Positions 7,401-17,559 of a DNA stretch of 64,000 bases are shown here, in pieces. The translations under genes were made by a program, and so were the position numbers. The notes under the pieces were generated by a model. It saw only the letters and a list, made by a program, of their open reading frames with translations, ran no database searches and was not told the DNA's origin. Origin of the DNA: JBGTCD01 sp041749015 (GTDB lineage: Bacteria; Bacteroidota; Bacteroidia; Cytophagales; Cyclobacteriaceae); the NCBI GenBank assembly GCA_041749015.1, contig JBGTCD010000064.1, positions 1 to 64,000 on the forward strand. Reading direction: 5' to 3'. Numbering within the stretch: the first letter of the stretch is position 1; each line of letters starts with the position of its first letter.

Positions 7401-9689
7401 TCAAAAAGGATACCCTATCGCAAAATTAAAAATAAGATTCTCCCTGCGCCATTGCTTATTACCCAGTTCAAAGGTTCTGAGCCATCTTGAGCCATCGGAT
7501 ATGCCGGGCGTATGAAGCGGAATGCCCAAGTCAAGGCGGATCACAAAAAACTCAATATCGACCCGCAGTCCATACCCTGCCGCTACGGCGAGTTGCCGGT
7601 GCCAGTCGGAAGTAAATTGCCCCCCCGGCAGGGCTTCATTATCATTCATGAGCCAAATATTCCCGGCATCCACAAAAAAAGCACCATTTAAAAAGGGAAA
7701 CATGGGAAATCGGAATTCCAGATTGGTCTCAAGCTTAATGTCCCCAGTTTGGTCAAAGAAGGACGCCACATCAATATTATCAGGGCGGTAGGTGCCAGGA
7801 CCCAGCGACCTGATCCTGAAACCCCGCACACTATTGGGGCCCCCTGAGAAGAACTGTTTGATATAAGGCAAAGAAAAAGAATCTCCCAAGGGTATTCCAA
7901 CACCCGCAAAGGCCCGGTAAACCAATTTGGACCTTTTGCCAACTCTGAGATAATATCGGAGGTCGGCATTAACGCGGACATACCGGTTATATGAGGCGCC
8001 CAGCAGCTCCCCACGGTCACTGCCCCCAATTACATTCTGAAACAAGTGCATGGTATTGCCCGACATGTCCAGATTTGCCTGGGTATAAAATCCATGCTTT
8101 CGCTTTTTTTCAAACAGCTGATTAAATTGAAAATTATAGGTGAGACCCAGTATGAATTGTTGCTCAAAGCTTCGTCTCAAAAATGGGTTGTTTCCAAGGA
8201 TCTCTTCAAACTCAGGCGTGGTACTGGATAGATTAGTAAGATTTACCGAAACGGGGAATATCTCATGAGAAATGTATTTAGTCCTGGACCATTCATAGCC
8301 AAAAGCCCCCATAAATGAATTGAGTTTGTAAAACTGGACCCGATCCAGATAGCTGGCCCCCAATTGGGCTTTGGTCCGCGGGATGGAGTAACCTAATCTG
8401 GACTTGATGGGTATGGGCGAAATGATTCTGGGCATAATATACTCGCTTTGTATCCCCAATTCGTACGAGCTGAGTCCCGTCTGCCTCCCTCCAGAAAACT
8501 GGGTTTCAAAACCAAATATGCCTGTAATATTAAGTAATTCCCCCCCTCTGAAAAGATTGCGGTTTTTGTAAGTGCCCAGTAATGCCGGGCCCACAAAGTT
8601 ATTGGACTTCGTAAGCCCCTGAACCTCAAATCGCAGAGCCCTTTTGGTCATAGGGGAGAGGAAAATCTGGGCATCCAATTCAGCTTCATCCTCCTCTTGG
8701 TTCTCTGGCGGATTGTACCGGACATTGACAAACCTGAAGTTGCCAATTCCAGACAGCCGGGCACTGGTAAGTCGCTGCTGATGCAAGCTATACAGGTCGC
8801 CTGGACTGAAAAGAATAAAATCCCGGAGGTGCCTGGGCTTAAAAACTTCTCTGTCCTGGATGAAGTGGACACCCTCCAATGTTACAGTGTCTGATGCGGC
8901 ACTGGATCCGTTTGTCACAGCATAATCAGGAAAAACGGATATTTCATTGATTGTGTAGGGGCGCATCCATTTCGGGTCAAGTCCTGGTTTGACGCTGAGA
9001 TACAAGTCAAACTTGCGTGTTTCATACTGGTTGGTATCCAGAGTGAATATCAGGTAGTCTGCATTGAAGTAGAAATACCCGATTTCTTTGAGTTGTGTTT
9101 CAATCCGCTCTCTTTCCTGTTTAAGTTGATCCAGATCATAGCGGACCCCAGGCTTAAGTTTTGTGGATTCAAGCGTGTTTTGAATATCCTGGCTTATTAT
9201 GGTCGTATCGGATAGCAACTCATAGGTAGCCAGAAGGTAGGGCCTCGATGTTTCTACCTTGATTTTAATTCTGGCTTTTTTCTTTTTTCTGATGATTTCA
9301 ATTTCTGAATCGGAATAGAAAAACCCTCTGTTTTCAAGTCTGTTGGAAATCAATGATTCGGTCCTGGATCGATCAAAAAGCGAGAGATAGGCAGGTTCTT
9401 CACCAAACCGGTCCTTAAGTTTGGTTGCAATCTTACCAGCCCCCTCCTTGTTGCCTTTGTAATGTGTCCACAGGCCAAACCGTGCCCAGAAAAATTTACT
9501 GTTAACCTCTGGTCGCATGATGTCCTTAAGCTCCGATTCCAGGGAGGACTTCTCTTTGATCCTGTCGTCTGAATGCAACTTGACGTCAATATCTGTGATC
9601 AATTGCTCTCCTTCAGGTACAAACTTAAGGGTATTACATGCCCCCAGTACTGAAACAAGGATGATTCCTATGATGGTACCTCTATTCAT
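7401..9689 (-). CDS. tamL: TamL: lipoprotein Omp85/BamA-TamA family outer-membrane barrel
   Basis: The 762 residues start with a signal ending LGAC followed by NTLKFVPEGEQL, so this is the lipidated form of TamA seen in Bacteroidota. POTRA-like repeats fill the first half; the second half is a D15/surface-antigen barrel with the family hallmark SVRGFRIRSLGPGTY near residue 625 and a terminal Phe as the barrel end signal. Omp85 proteins insert or fold outer-membrane proteins. The start overlaps the end of tamB by 8 bases, so the two are co-translated and likely form the inner-to-outer membrane TAM complex. Confidence 0.9.
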   Translation of the reverse strand: MNRGTIIGIILVSVLGACNTLKFVPEGEQLITDIDVKLHSDDRIKEKSSLESELKDIMRPEVNSKFFWARFGLWTHYKGNKEGAGKIATKLKDRFGEEPAYLSLFDRSRTESLISNRLENRGFFYSDSEIEIIRKKKKARIKIKVETSRPYLLATYELLSDTTIISQDIQNTLESTKLKPGVRYDLDQLKQERERIETQLKEIGYFYFNADYLIFTLDTNQYETRKFDLYLSVKPGLDPKWMRPYTINEISVFPDYAVTNGSSAASDTVTLEGVHFIQDREVFKPRHLRDFILFSPGDLYSLHQQRLTSARLSGIGNFRFVNVRYNPPENQEEDEAELDAQIFLSPMTKRALRFEVQGLTKSNNFVGPALLGTYKNRNLFRGGELLNITGIFGFETQFSGGRQTGLSSYELGIQSEYIMPRIISPIPIKSRLGYSIPRTKAQLGASYLDRVQFYKLNSFMGAFGYEWSRTKYISHEIFPVSVNLTNLSSTTPEFEEILGNNPFLRRSFEQQFILGLTYNFQFNQLFEKKRKHGFYTQANLDMSGNTMHLFQNVIGGSDRGELLGASYNRYVRVNADLRYYLRVGKRSKLVYRAFAGVGIPLGDSFSLPYIKQFFSGGPNSVRGFRIRSLGPGTYRPDNIDVASFFDQTGDIKLETNLEFRFPMFPFLNGAFFVDAGNIWLMNDNEALPGGQFTSDWHRQLAVAAGYGLRVDIEFFVIRLDLGIPLHTPGISDGSRWLRTFELGNKQWRRENLIFNFAIGYPF

Positions 9690-12600
9690 CGGTCTCTGTT
9701 GGTTCTTTTTCCTCTTCTTCTTCCTCTTCCTTGGTCCAAATTTCCTTGAGCTTGTTAAATTCTTTATTCAAAATAAATGATATTCCGGTCACAATGATCT
9801 GCCCCTCGAGCATGCCTTCAAACTCATTTTTCCTGAATCCTCTAAGTCTGAACCGGCCGTCCTCGGTCAGCAGGTATTCCAGACTTACATTGCCTATTAT
9901 TTCATTACCGCCCTGCTCGGCGGGTCCTTGTTCGCCCTCGATTCCCACCTGGCTGCCTACCTGCAGGATGAGCCGATCATCCATTAGTGATTTTCTCACC
10001 TGTACGTTGAGCTGGGTCCGATCCTGCCCGGTGCCCGATTGGTAATCCCGGTAAGAGTCCAGGTCCAGATCCAGCTCTACCCCTTTGATGTATTTTGAGG
10101 AAAGTTGATTGAGCTGGGTAGAGAGCATCTGACTTACACTGTTGCGAGCCATGGCCCCTGTGTTGACACCGGTACCGCCGGTTTCTTCAGGAAAAAACCG
10201 GTTGAATATGAGCAGTGCCAATACCTGTTTATTAAGTTCGGATTCATTCTGATTGATATGCTGAAGCCTGGTGTAAATATTGCCGCCCAGGGCACCCTTA
10301 TGGTCTTCGGGCATATCCAGCTCAAAAGAAATCGATGGGCGGAGAATCTCTCCTTTTATTTGGAGGTATACCTGAAATGGCAACTCCTGTCTATATCGGT
10401 TCCGTACACTGGCATCGGACCCTGTAAGCTGAGCACTCATCAAATCCAGAGGTGCTGTACGCACACTGTACATCGCTTTTAAATCCATAGAAGCATCCAA
10501 AGGATCTCCAGACCATGTGATGGTGCCTCCCGGAACAAGGGTAAACTTGCGCCTGGTAACCTGGTAAAAGGTCATCTCATAGGCACCACTGCTGAGCTTA
10601 TATTCTCCCGAAAGGCTCATCATGCCACTTGGCAAAAGGTCAAAACTCAAATTGGCCGCACCGGCAAACTCCAGGTAATCCCCTGAGCGCTCATCAATTA
10701 TAATTCTGAAGGTGCTTTGAGGGTCTACCTCAAAAATTGCCTTTAGGTCAATACCTGTGATGCGATCAGGATCCACCTCTGAGGGTTGCTGGGTAAATGG
10801 GTGGTCAGGGTCTTTTACATTGGCATAGACCACCACCCCTTCCCGGTCAACGATGTCAACCTGTGATTCCGGAACAATGAAGGTGATCTCGGTGCCCTTG
10901 TTGAGCCTGGCCTTAACATCTAGTTTAGGCAAAAACAGGTTTCCTCCAATTTTTATGTTGGCATTACAGTACATGGTACCATAAAAAAGGTCATTATCGT
11001 TTTTGCCGGAGTTGAGCAACTGAAAATTGTTGGCAATGAGGGTTAGATCAAAATCAGGATTTAATAATTTGTTGGTAATTATCCTGCCCTGGAGGGTAGC
11101 CTTGTTACCAGAATTGTCGATCAAACTGAATTGGTTGAACGCAACACCTTTATTGTCTACAATCACGGGATTTTCAGAAAGAGTATAGGAAGCATTGATA
11201 TAGGGTATCCGGAATCCTGCTCCAATAAATTTGAGATCTCCGGTGTAATCCGGAATTTGAGTATTACCGCTTACCTGCACCTGGGCGCTCAGATAGCCCT
11301 TTGACTCCTTAATCTTGTCATCAAGAAAATGTTCCAGAAGTTGGATTTGAAGCTGCTTGATATCCAAATCAGCCTGGATCACTGGCTCACTGCCTGCTGT
11401 ATTAAAGAAGCCATTCAAGCTCATTTCAAGCGGTCCTCCTCCTGCGGTTACAGAAAAATTAAACAAATCATCCTTTGGATGGCTGGCATTCAATGTAATC
11501 TTTCCTATTTCTGCCTCCATTACTGTAAGTTGCTCTATTTCCAGACTTGCATCGATGAGGGGTTCCTCAAAAAGGCTATTTACAGTTAGGTTTCCATTAA
11601 GGGTGCCACTCAGCACATCCTCCTCGGGATTAAGTAAGGAGGCGAATGTTTCCAGCTTGAATTGTTTGAAATCAACTTCCAGAATATCTGCTATTTCCCC
11701 TGATCCTGAGGACAGGGTAATCCGCTCTGCTCTCCGGCTCAAAACGAAATCCTCGACCTTTAAAAAGTCTGTAGCTACCCTGATCTCATTGGTGGGCATT
11801 AATTGCCAGGACTCTCCATTGAGTATAAGTTTTTCATGGCCTAAACTAATCTGCATGGTATCGCCCTGAGCAAGTGCAGATGAACTAAACCAAACGAATT
11901 CCTCATCATCCTGATCCTTAATATCTAAAACGAGGTTAAGTGTTCCATCAACAAACCTTCCATTCAAATCCGTATTCCAAATATGGATTGGACCTGCTTC
12001 CAGTGCCTCAAATCCTAAATTGAATGCCAGAGTATCCCGGCTGGATCCGGCTGTTATGGAAATCCCTCTGATAGAATTACCTGCATATTTAATCCAAGGC
12101 AGATCGACCTCCGCGCTAAGCATTTTTTCACCTTCCTTGTAGGAAATCCTGATTTCTCCAGGCTCCATCTCCTCAAGGTCAGGCAGGATTACATCAGAAA
12201 GTAAATCCGTACTATACAAATCAATACTCAGGTCCATATCCACTTGCTCGTGGGCTGTTAAAAGCTGATCCTCCCGAAAATAGCTTACAAAATGATTGTA
12301 AAGCGACTCATACAAATGCTCCGGTTTATTGGTAGACCTGAGGCGGGCTGCCATAATTTCTGACTCCAAATCCAGATGGGTATGGCCCGGACCTGCTGAA
12401 GCGGTTAAGTTGAGGCGTTTCACCGGGTAGGCATCCTGATTTTTAATGATTGTAGCATTTGCCACTGTAAGGCTCGAAGAAAAATTATCAGGATCACCTC
12501 TGAAATTGGCATCAACATCAGTCCTTAACCGTACCGCCTCCGTGGTCCAACCCAAAGCCTGCAGGTCTGCTCCATCAATATGCAAACTAAGGGCATAGGT

Positions 12601-14673
12601 AGGATTAAGAGTATCTAGTATTGCCAGAGCGGCCAAGTCAAAAATCAGGTCTGTACTGTCCATTCCTGCTTTTAAGCTTACCTCCCGTGCATTAACCTGA
12701 GCGGTTAAGTTGAGACCGGAATAATCATAGCCCCTGAACTCAAGCAAGGTGCTTTCCAGCCTGGAATCAATCACCATTTCATCAAGTGTGGTGCCCTGCC
12801 CTTTAAAATCAAACACTACAGAAACGCTACCAAGAGCATCCGCCTCGACCAATGACCCTAAATCAAAATTCTGGGTTTTCAGCACCCCATCATAATGTAG
12901 GGTGTCAAGGATGGTGCTAACATTGGCAGACAGATCCATCTTACCTTCAGGCACCCTCAAAATTGACGAAACGGCAAAATCCTGGTAGGTGCCGTTATAT
13001 GAAATCCTGGCATCAATCCAATCCGGCAATATAGGTTGCTCACCTCCCAGGATTCGGTTAAGATCATTTCCGGTTGTTTGAACCAGAATGCCGGGTGCTA
13101 TTATCCTTGAACGATTAGGATCAATGATATTCAACAGCCTCGCTCCACCCGCAATTTTAGTATCGCCCCCCCAGCCCAATGAAAGGGTTGCCAGGTCAAT
13201 GTCTTCCAGGCTGCCGGTAGCCTCAAGGTTTAAACTAAAGACCTTTCTTGAAAGTGCTACGAGAATTGAATTCTCTTCCATCGTTTCATTAAACCAATTC
13301 ATATCTGAAAGATCGATACTGGAAGGGTGTATCTTAAGGTCCAGCGCAATAATTTCGTAACGTTTCCAGAGGTCTGGAAAAGCCTCGAATTGTAAAGACA
13401 GGTCGGCTTTGAGAGAGGAGGCACTGGTGACTAACATTAAAGACTGCAATTCAATAAATTGATCCCCGACTTCCAGTTCAAAGCCCGTATTCATGAGCTT
13501 CAAGCCACTTCGCTCCCTGGCATTGAGTCCGGCGAGGGTAGCTCTGAGCGTACCGGGGGCATAGGCTAGCTCCGAAAAATTGAAATCGAGACTATCTACA
13601 ATTAAATGAGCCGGATCAAAGCGACCTGGCTCAGGTGGTTCAGAGCTGGAAATCAAAGCAATGCTATTGTCGCTTACATCTAGCTTTCCTACCCTGATCT
13701 CCAGTTCGGGCCAGGAAAATTCTGAATCTGTATCACTCTGTTCATCACCCTTGGGCTTTGCTAGATTTACGTACTTAATTTTGCTGCCATCAAGGTGTAG
13801 AGCCTTTAGATCAAATTTCATCGCCAATGGTGATGTGGGCTGAAAATCTGCCAATAATTCATCCAGCCCAAAGACATCCAAAGCCCATTTAATATCCAGA
13901 CTGTCTGGGACATTCTTATAATCTAAATCCCAGTCTTTAAGGGAAAATTGGTCAACCCTTATCGAAGACAGGGGGTTTGAGGTTTCCTCTTCATCTTCCG
14001 AAGCAGTTAAACTGCTGGTCTGTCTGACGGAGGCGTGCAGGCCAACCCACTCAAAGGATTTGATGTGAAAATCAAAGGCTTCAAAATCCAGTTTACCAGG
14101 TCTTAATCGGAAATGATCAAAAATGAGATCGGCATATATCCCGGTTACATCATCCAGGTACATCAGGTCAAAATCCTGTAACTGTATCCTGCCAATGGTA
14201 ATTTTTGGCATTTCAGACGGCTCTTCCTCTGGTTCACTTTTTTCCGGCCCATCTCCGGCAAAAACATCAATAATGAACTGGAAGTTAAATTCAGGGTTCT
14301 CTCCAAGCCGGGATACCCTGGCTGTAAGCCCTTGCCAGTCCAGCTTGGTTACAGCAATATCACCTTTAAATAAAGCCCTGAACCCCAGGCCTGCCTCAAG
14401 AGACCTTGAATACACCAGTGTATCCCCTTTTTGGTCAGCGGCATAGAGATCCTCTATTTGGATATTACCGGAAAAAGTTATGAAAAGCCTTCCAATGGAG
14501 AATTCTGTGCCTGTTTTGTCACTGATATACCGGGTAGCCTCATTAGTGATTTTTTCCTGAGCCCAAGGTGTGCGAATCAGCAAGATCAGGATGACCAAAA
14601 ACGCAATCAGCCCCGCCAGGATCCACCCGATCACCCTCAGCGTTTTTTTCAAAATTTTCAGAAATCTCTCCAA
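9682..14673 (-). CDS. tamB: TamB: translocation and assembly module inner-membrane component
   Basis: 1663 residues with one N-terminal membrane helix (about 13-35) and a long beta-rich periplasmic body of AsmA/TamB type, ending in the conserved DUF490 domain (phrases LSGEYKLSSGAYEMTFYQV, FTLVPGGTITWSGDP, QVRKSLMDDRLILQVGSQ). TamB spans the periplasm and works with an Omp85 partner in outer-membrane protein assembly and possibly lipid transport. The C-terminus is a run of Glu residues with Lys, which overlaps the start of tamL by 8 bases. Length is in the usual range for Bacteroidota members. Confidence 0.92.
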   Translation of the reverse strand: MERFLKILKKTLRVIGWILAGLIAFLVILILLIRTPWAQEKITNEATRYISDKTGTEFSIGRLFITFSGNIQIEDLYAADQKGDTLVYSRSLEAGLGFRALFKGDIAVTKLDWQGLTARVSRLGENPEFNFQFIIDVFAGDGPEKSEPEEEPSEMPKITIGRIQLQDFDLMYLDDVTGIYADLIFDHFRLRPGKLDFEAFDFHIKSFEWVGLHASVRQTSSLTASEDEEETSNPLSSIRVDQFSLKDWDLDYKNVPDSLDIKWALDVFGLDELLADFQPTSPLAMKFDLKALHLDGSKIKYVNLAKPKGDEQSDTDSEFSWPELEIRVGKLDVSDNSIALISSSEPPEPGRFDPAHLIVDSLDFNFSELAYAPGTLRATLAGLNARERSGLKLMNTGFELEVGDQFIELQSLMLVTSASSLKADLSLQFEAFPDLWKRYEIIALDLKIHPSSIDLSDMNWFNETMEENSILVALSRKVFSLNLEATGSLEDIDLATLSLGWGGDTKIAGGARLLNIIDPNRSRIIAPGILVQTTGNDLNRILGGEQPILPDWIDARISYNGTYQDFAVSSILRVPEGKMDLSANVSTILDTLHYDGVLKTQNFDLGSLVEADALGSVSVVFDFKGQGTTLDEMVIDSRLESTLLEFRGYDYSGLNLTAQVNAREVSLKAGMDSTDLIFDLAALAILDTLNPTYALSLHIDGADLQALGWTTEAVRLRTDVDANFRGDPDNFSSSLTVANATIIKNQDAYPVKRLNLTASAGPGHTHLDLESEIMAARLRSTNKPEHLYESLYNHFVSYFREDQLLTAHEQVDMDLSIDLYSTDLLSDVILPDLEEMEPGEIRISYKEGEKMLSAEVDLPWIKYAGNSIRGISITAGSSRDTLAFNLGFEALEAGPIHIWNTDLNGRFVDGTLNLVLDIKDQDDEEFVWFSSSALAQGDTMQISLGHEKLILNGESWQLMPTNEIRVATDFLKVEDFVLSRRAERITLSSGSGEIADILEVDFKQFKLETFASLLNPEEDVLSGTLNGNLTVNSLFEEPLIDASLEIEQLTVMEAEIGKITLNASHPKDDLFNFSVTAGGGPLEMSLNGFFNTAGSEPVIQADLDIKQLQIQLLEHFLDDKIKESKGYLSAQVQVSGNTQIPDYTGDLKFIGAGFRIPYINASYTLSENPVIVDNKGVAFNQFSLIDNSGNKATLQGRIITNKLLNPDFDLTLIANNFQLLNSGKNDNDLFYGTMYCNANIKIGGNLFLPKLDVKARLNKGTEITFIVPESQVDIVDREGVVVYANVKDPDHPFTQQPSEVDPDRITGIDLKAIFEVDPQSTFRIIIDERSGDYLEFAGAANLSFDLLPSGMMSLSGEYKLSSGAYEMTFYQVTRRKFTLVPGGTITWSGDPLDASMDLKAMYSVRTAPLDLMSAQLTGSDASVRNRYRQELPFQVYLQIKGEILRPSISFELDMPEDHKGALGGNIYTRLQHINQNESELNKQVLALLIFNRFFPEETGGTGVNTGAMARNSVSQMLSTQLNQLSSKYIKGVELDLDLDSYRDYQSGTGQDRTQLNVQVRKSLMDDRLILQVGSQVGIEGEQGPAEQGGNEIIGNVSLEYLLTEDGRFRLRGFRKNEFEGMLEGQIIVTGISFILNKEFNKLKEIWTKEEEEEEEKEPTETDE

Positions 14674-14818
14674 CTACCTGCTTTTCGTCTTTAAGTATAA
14701 GAAACGTTCAAAAGGCAAATTTGGTGATAATTAAAATAAAATTCATTTTTTGTTCCTTTTTGGGTTATTCCTATGAAATGGGATAGGTAAAGATTTTTCT
14801 GCTAAAAGGATTTTTTAC

Positions 14819-15454
14819 TCAATTCCTATTGAGGTCCAAAAGGTCCCGGATCCCGTTGATCTCATCCTGGTTGACGGTGTGAGGCATTCCTAGATATATC
14901 CTTTCCGTGACTTCGGCATTAAGGTCCTTAAATATTTTTGTAGACAGCTTCACTCTGGGTAAAGGCACGTGGGAATCTACATCGCTGCAACCCAAAAAAA
15001 CCGGAGTTTGCTCCATGCTACCGGCATAATCTCTGGGCGTACTGTCGGGACCTATCACCCCACCGCTAAGCGCGATGACACCGCCATACCGCTTTGCATT
15101 TCTGGCTGCATACTCTAATGCCAGGCAAGCACCCTGTGAAAACCCTAATAAAAATATTTGATCGGTACTGATACCCCAGTTGTTTTCCAGGTCAGCAATG
15201 ATCGAGCCTACGAGGGCAATGCCGGTACTGATACCCGGTTCATTTTGGGCAATAGGTGCAAGGAAGCTCTCAGGATACCAGGCATGGCCAGAGGCCTGTG
15301 GGGCCAGGTACACCATGTCCTGCTTTTTGAACTCCTCGGAAAGCTCTAAAATACTTTCTGCGCTGGCGCCTCGGCCATGGATCATGATCATGGCAGTAGT
15401 GGCTGCTCCTTTTTCTGCTCCTGTTTTGATTACAGGTTGATCATTGTGATTCAT
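14819..15454 (-). CDS. MhqD-like alpha/beta hydrolase (phospholipase/carboxylesterase family)
   Basis: 211 residues with an esterase fold: oxyanion region MIHGRGASAES, nucleophile elbow GFSQG with Ser106, an acid at Asp158 or Asp160 in CSDVDSHVP, and His192 in GMPHTVN. It starts 3 bases after the stop of a ring-cleaving dioxygenase gene. The pairing matches Bacillus mhqO/mhqD, which respond to quinones and hydroquinones, so a role downstream of aromatic ring cleavage is a reasonable inference. Substrate is not shown by the sequence. No signal peptide, so cytosolic. Confidence 0.85.
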   Translation of the reverse strand: MNHNDQPVIKTGAEKGAATTAMIMIHGRGASAESILELSEEFKKQDMVYLAPQASGHAWYPESFLAPIAQNEPGISTGIALVGSIIADLENNWGISTDQIFLLGFSQGACLALEYAARNAKRYGGVIALSGGVIGPDSTPRDYAGSMEQTPVFLGCSDVDSHVPLPRVKLSTKIFKDLNAEVTERIYLGMPHTVNQDEINGIRDLLDLNRN

Positions 15455-15457
15455 AAT

Positions 15458-16405
15458 TTATGTTCTTTCGTATTTTATCTTGGGTAGGTTCTTTTCGATG
15501 GCTTCACGCTGATATTCTTCCCATGGGGGCAATCTCAAGGACATGCCAAGCTCTTTTACAATCTCATCAATGCCAAAACCAGGAGGATCGGTGGCTATTT
15601 CGAAAAGGATGCCACCGGGCTCCCGATAGTAGATCGATTGAAAATAATTACGGTCTTTCACTGGTGTGACGTACATGCCGGCCTCCACCAGGTTTTCCCT
15701 AATCTTCAGTTGTGTCTCCTCAGAATCTGTCCTGAAGGCTACATGATGCACTATGCCTTTACCTTCCCTGCCTGCAGGCGCTCCTGGATCTGCCACCAGA
15801 TCCAAATAAGTGCCTGGACCACCTGACCCGGTTTCATACCTTGTTGAATGGTTAAAGGTGTTGATTTTACGGTATTGCATCACTTCAGTAAGCAGCGCTT
15901 CGGTCCGGGGGCCATTGTTAACGAGCAGCTCCATCCCATGGAATCCCTTAATTGCGTTTTCGGGACTAATAGCACCGTTGGCCCAACCCATCCTTTGATC
16001 TTCATCATTAGCCACCAGGATAAGGCCCAGCCCATCATGGTCTTCAAACCTCAGCACCTTTTCAGAGCCTCTATCATCCGGTCCTTCACAGGGAATGTTT
16101 TTTTCGCTTAGTCTTTTCATCCAGAAATCCAACGCATCAGAATGGATCGAAAATCCCGTGTAGGTGACTTGCCCTGCTCCTCGACTTCCTTGAGGCAGGG
16201 ATTTTCCGTATGGAAAGGAGGTCATGATGGTGCCCGGGTTTCCTTTTTCATCTCCAAAATACAGATGATATACCTCAGGCATATCAAAATTGATGGTCTT
16301 TTTAATCATTTTAAGGCCCAATACCCCAGTGTAGAAATCGACATTTTCCTGGGCATCCCCTGCAATAAAAGTAAGATGATGAAGGCCATTGATGAGTTGT
16401 TTCAT
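15458..16405 (-). CDS. MhqO-like ring-cleaving dioxygenase (vicinal oxygen chelate family)
   Basis: 315 residues with tandem glyoxalase-like modules: INGLHHLTFIAGDAQEN at the N-terminus and GIVHHVAFRTDSEE plus GGILFEIATDPPGF in the second half. The His in each HH pair and the Glu in LFEIA are the likely Fe ligands. Family members open hydroquinone or catechol rings. It is the first gene of an operon with the MhqD-like hydrolase 3 bases downstream. A regulator of MarR/MhqR type is not adjacent, so control is unknown. Physiological substrate is inferred from the family. Confidence 0.87.
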   Translation of the reverse strand: MKQLINGLHHLTFIAGDAQENVDFYTGVLGLKMIKKTINFDMPEVYHLYFGDEKGNPGTIMTSFPYGKSLPQGSRGAGQVTYTGFSIHSDALDFWMKRLSEKNIPCEGPDDRGSEKVLRFEDHDGLGLILVANDEDQRMGWANGAISPENAIKGFHGMELLVNNGPRTEALLTEVMQYRKINTFNHSTRYETGSGGPGTYLDLVADPGAPAGREGKGIVHHVAFRTDSEETQLKIRENLVEAGMYVTPVKDRNYFQSIYYREPGGILFEIATDPPGFGIDEIVKELGMSLRLPPWEEYQREAIEKNLPKIKYERT

Positions 16406-16610
16406 AGATTGAATATCAATTAGATGTTATAACATATAAACTACAAATAAAGAAAATAGTTTCACTGGTTGGTTAAACTAATTTGTCGCTTGGACTTCTG
16501 AAAGATACATTTTGGCTATATATTTTTTAATATAATCGGAATTTTTGCGTTATTTGATTCCTTGGTTACAACTACCTTAAGGGTTTATGTGTCTAAGGAA
16601 AGAACAGGTC

Positions 16611-17492
16611 ATGATGAGCAGGATTTTAATTTATTTCACATTGGTTTTATTTATTGCAATCACCGGTTGCAATAAAGAGGAATTTAGACCCGGATCCAGT
16701 GAAGATTTTCTATTGACCAAAATCCAATATTTTAGCGATGCTTACACCAAGCTTCCTTCAGGGTTTATTGATCTGGAATATGATGAACTTGGAAGGATTC
16801 AGCGGGAGGCGCATTTTGATAACCCTGCCCAGCTTTCTGCCTACAAGATTTATGAATATGATGGCCCGAGGATTGCACGCATCATTGCTTATAGCAGTGA
16901 TAATTCCAGCATGAAACAAGACTATATCGTAAAATATTCCTTTAATGGCGACCTGCTCATCAGAGAAGATCATTATGACGGAGAAGGCAACACTGCGACC
17001 ATTCTGAGAAACCAATATGAAGGTGGGATTTTGGTAACGACCAATTATGAGTTCATAAGACCCATAGCATCTAAGGCTTATGCCTCAGATCAGAAGGAAC
17101 TGGAAGAGACCCGGAAAAGAATTTTTGAAATGAATCCAGGTACCCGCTTTGCCAGATACATTTATGAGTATGGTAAAATTGTTCGCAAGGAATTTTTCAA
17201 TGATGCGGAGCAGCTTGCGGCAAGCCTTCAGGTAGTGTACCACGACCTCCATGGGGTGCCTACCCGCCAAATCATCAGGGATGCCAAAGGCAATGTGATC
17301 GCCTCCAAAGAGATTGGGCTGGATGCTGATGGCAATATGATTACCATCTTTCAGACCGAGCAAAATGGAGAACGGTATCCTCTTGAAATAAATCAGTATC
17401 AGGGAGGGCTGCTCACCGAAAAGACCGTCTATAATACCCTCCAGGTTTTTGAAGAAGAAATGATTGTTCGTTACCAATACGAGCGTAAATAG
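16611..17492 (+). CDS. Putative lipoprotein with YD-repeat-like beta hairpins
   Basis: The ATG at 16611 (or the next codon, also ATG) gives about 293 residues with a signal ending AITGC. The 8-codon upstream extension from 16587 is charged and unlikely. The body repeats short Tyr/Asp/Gly hairpins such as EYDELGRIQREAHFD, YEYDGPRI and YIYEYGKIVRKEFFND, resembling RHS/YD-type repeats found in secreted Bacteroidota proteins. No catalytic motif is visible. It is followed after about 70 bases by the DNA repair gene. Confidence 0.7.
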   Translation: MMSRILIYFTLVLFIAITGCNKEEFRPGSSEDFLLTKIQYFSDAYTKLPSGFIDLEYDELGRIQREAHFDNPAQLSAYKIYEYDGPRIARIIAYSSDNSSMKQDYIVKYSFNGDLLIREDHYDGEGNTATILRNQYEGGILVTTNYEFIRPIASKAYASDQKELEETRKRIFEMNPGTRFARYIYEYGKIVRKEFFNDAEQLAASLQVVYHDLHGVPTRQIIRDAKGNVIASKEIGLDADGNMITIFQTEQNGERYPLEINQYQGGLLTEKTVYNTLQVFEEEMIVRYQYERK

Positions 17493-17559
17493 GTAACCCC
17501 GCTGCCAGTTCATGTCCGGGGATTTCATCCATCTAAAAAGCAGAAAAGGCGCCAAAAAC

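Noticed and set aside
9731..11869. Several plus-strand frames opposite tamB
   Set aside because: They are antisense shadows of a well-supported long gene with codon use following tamB.
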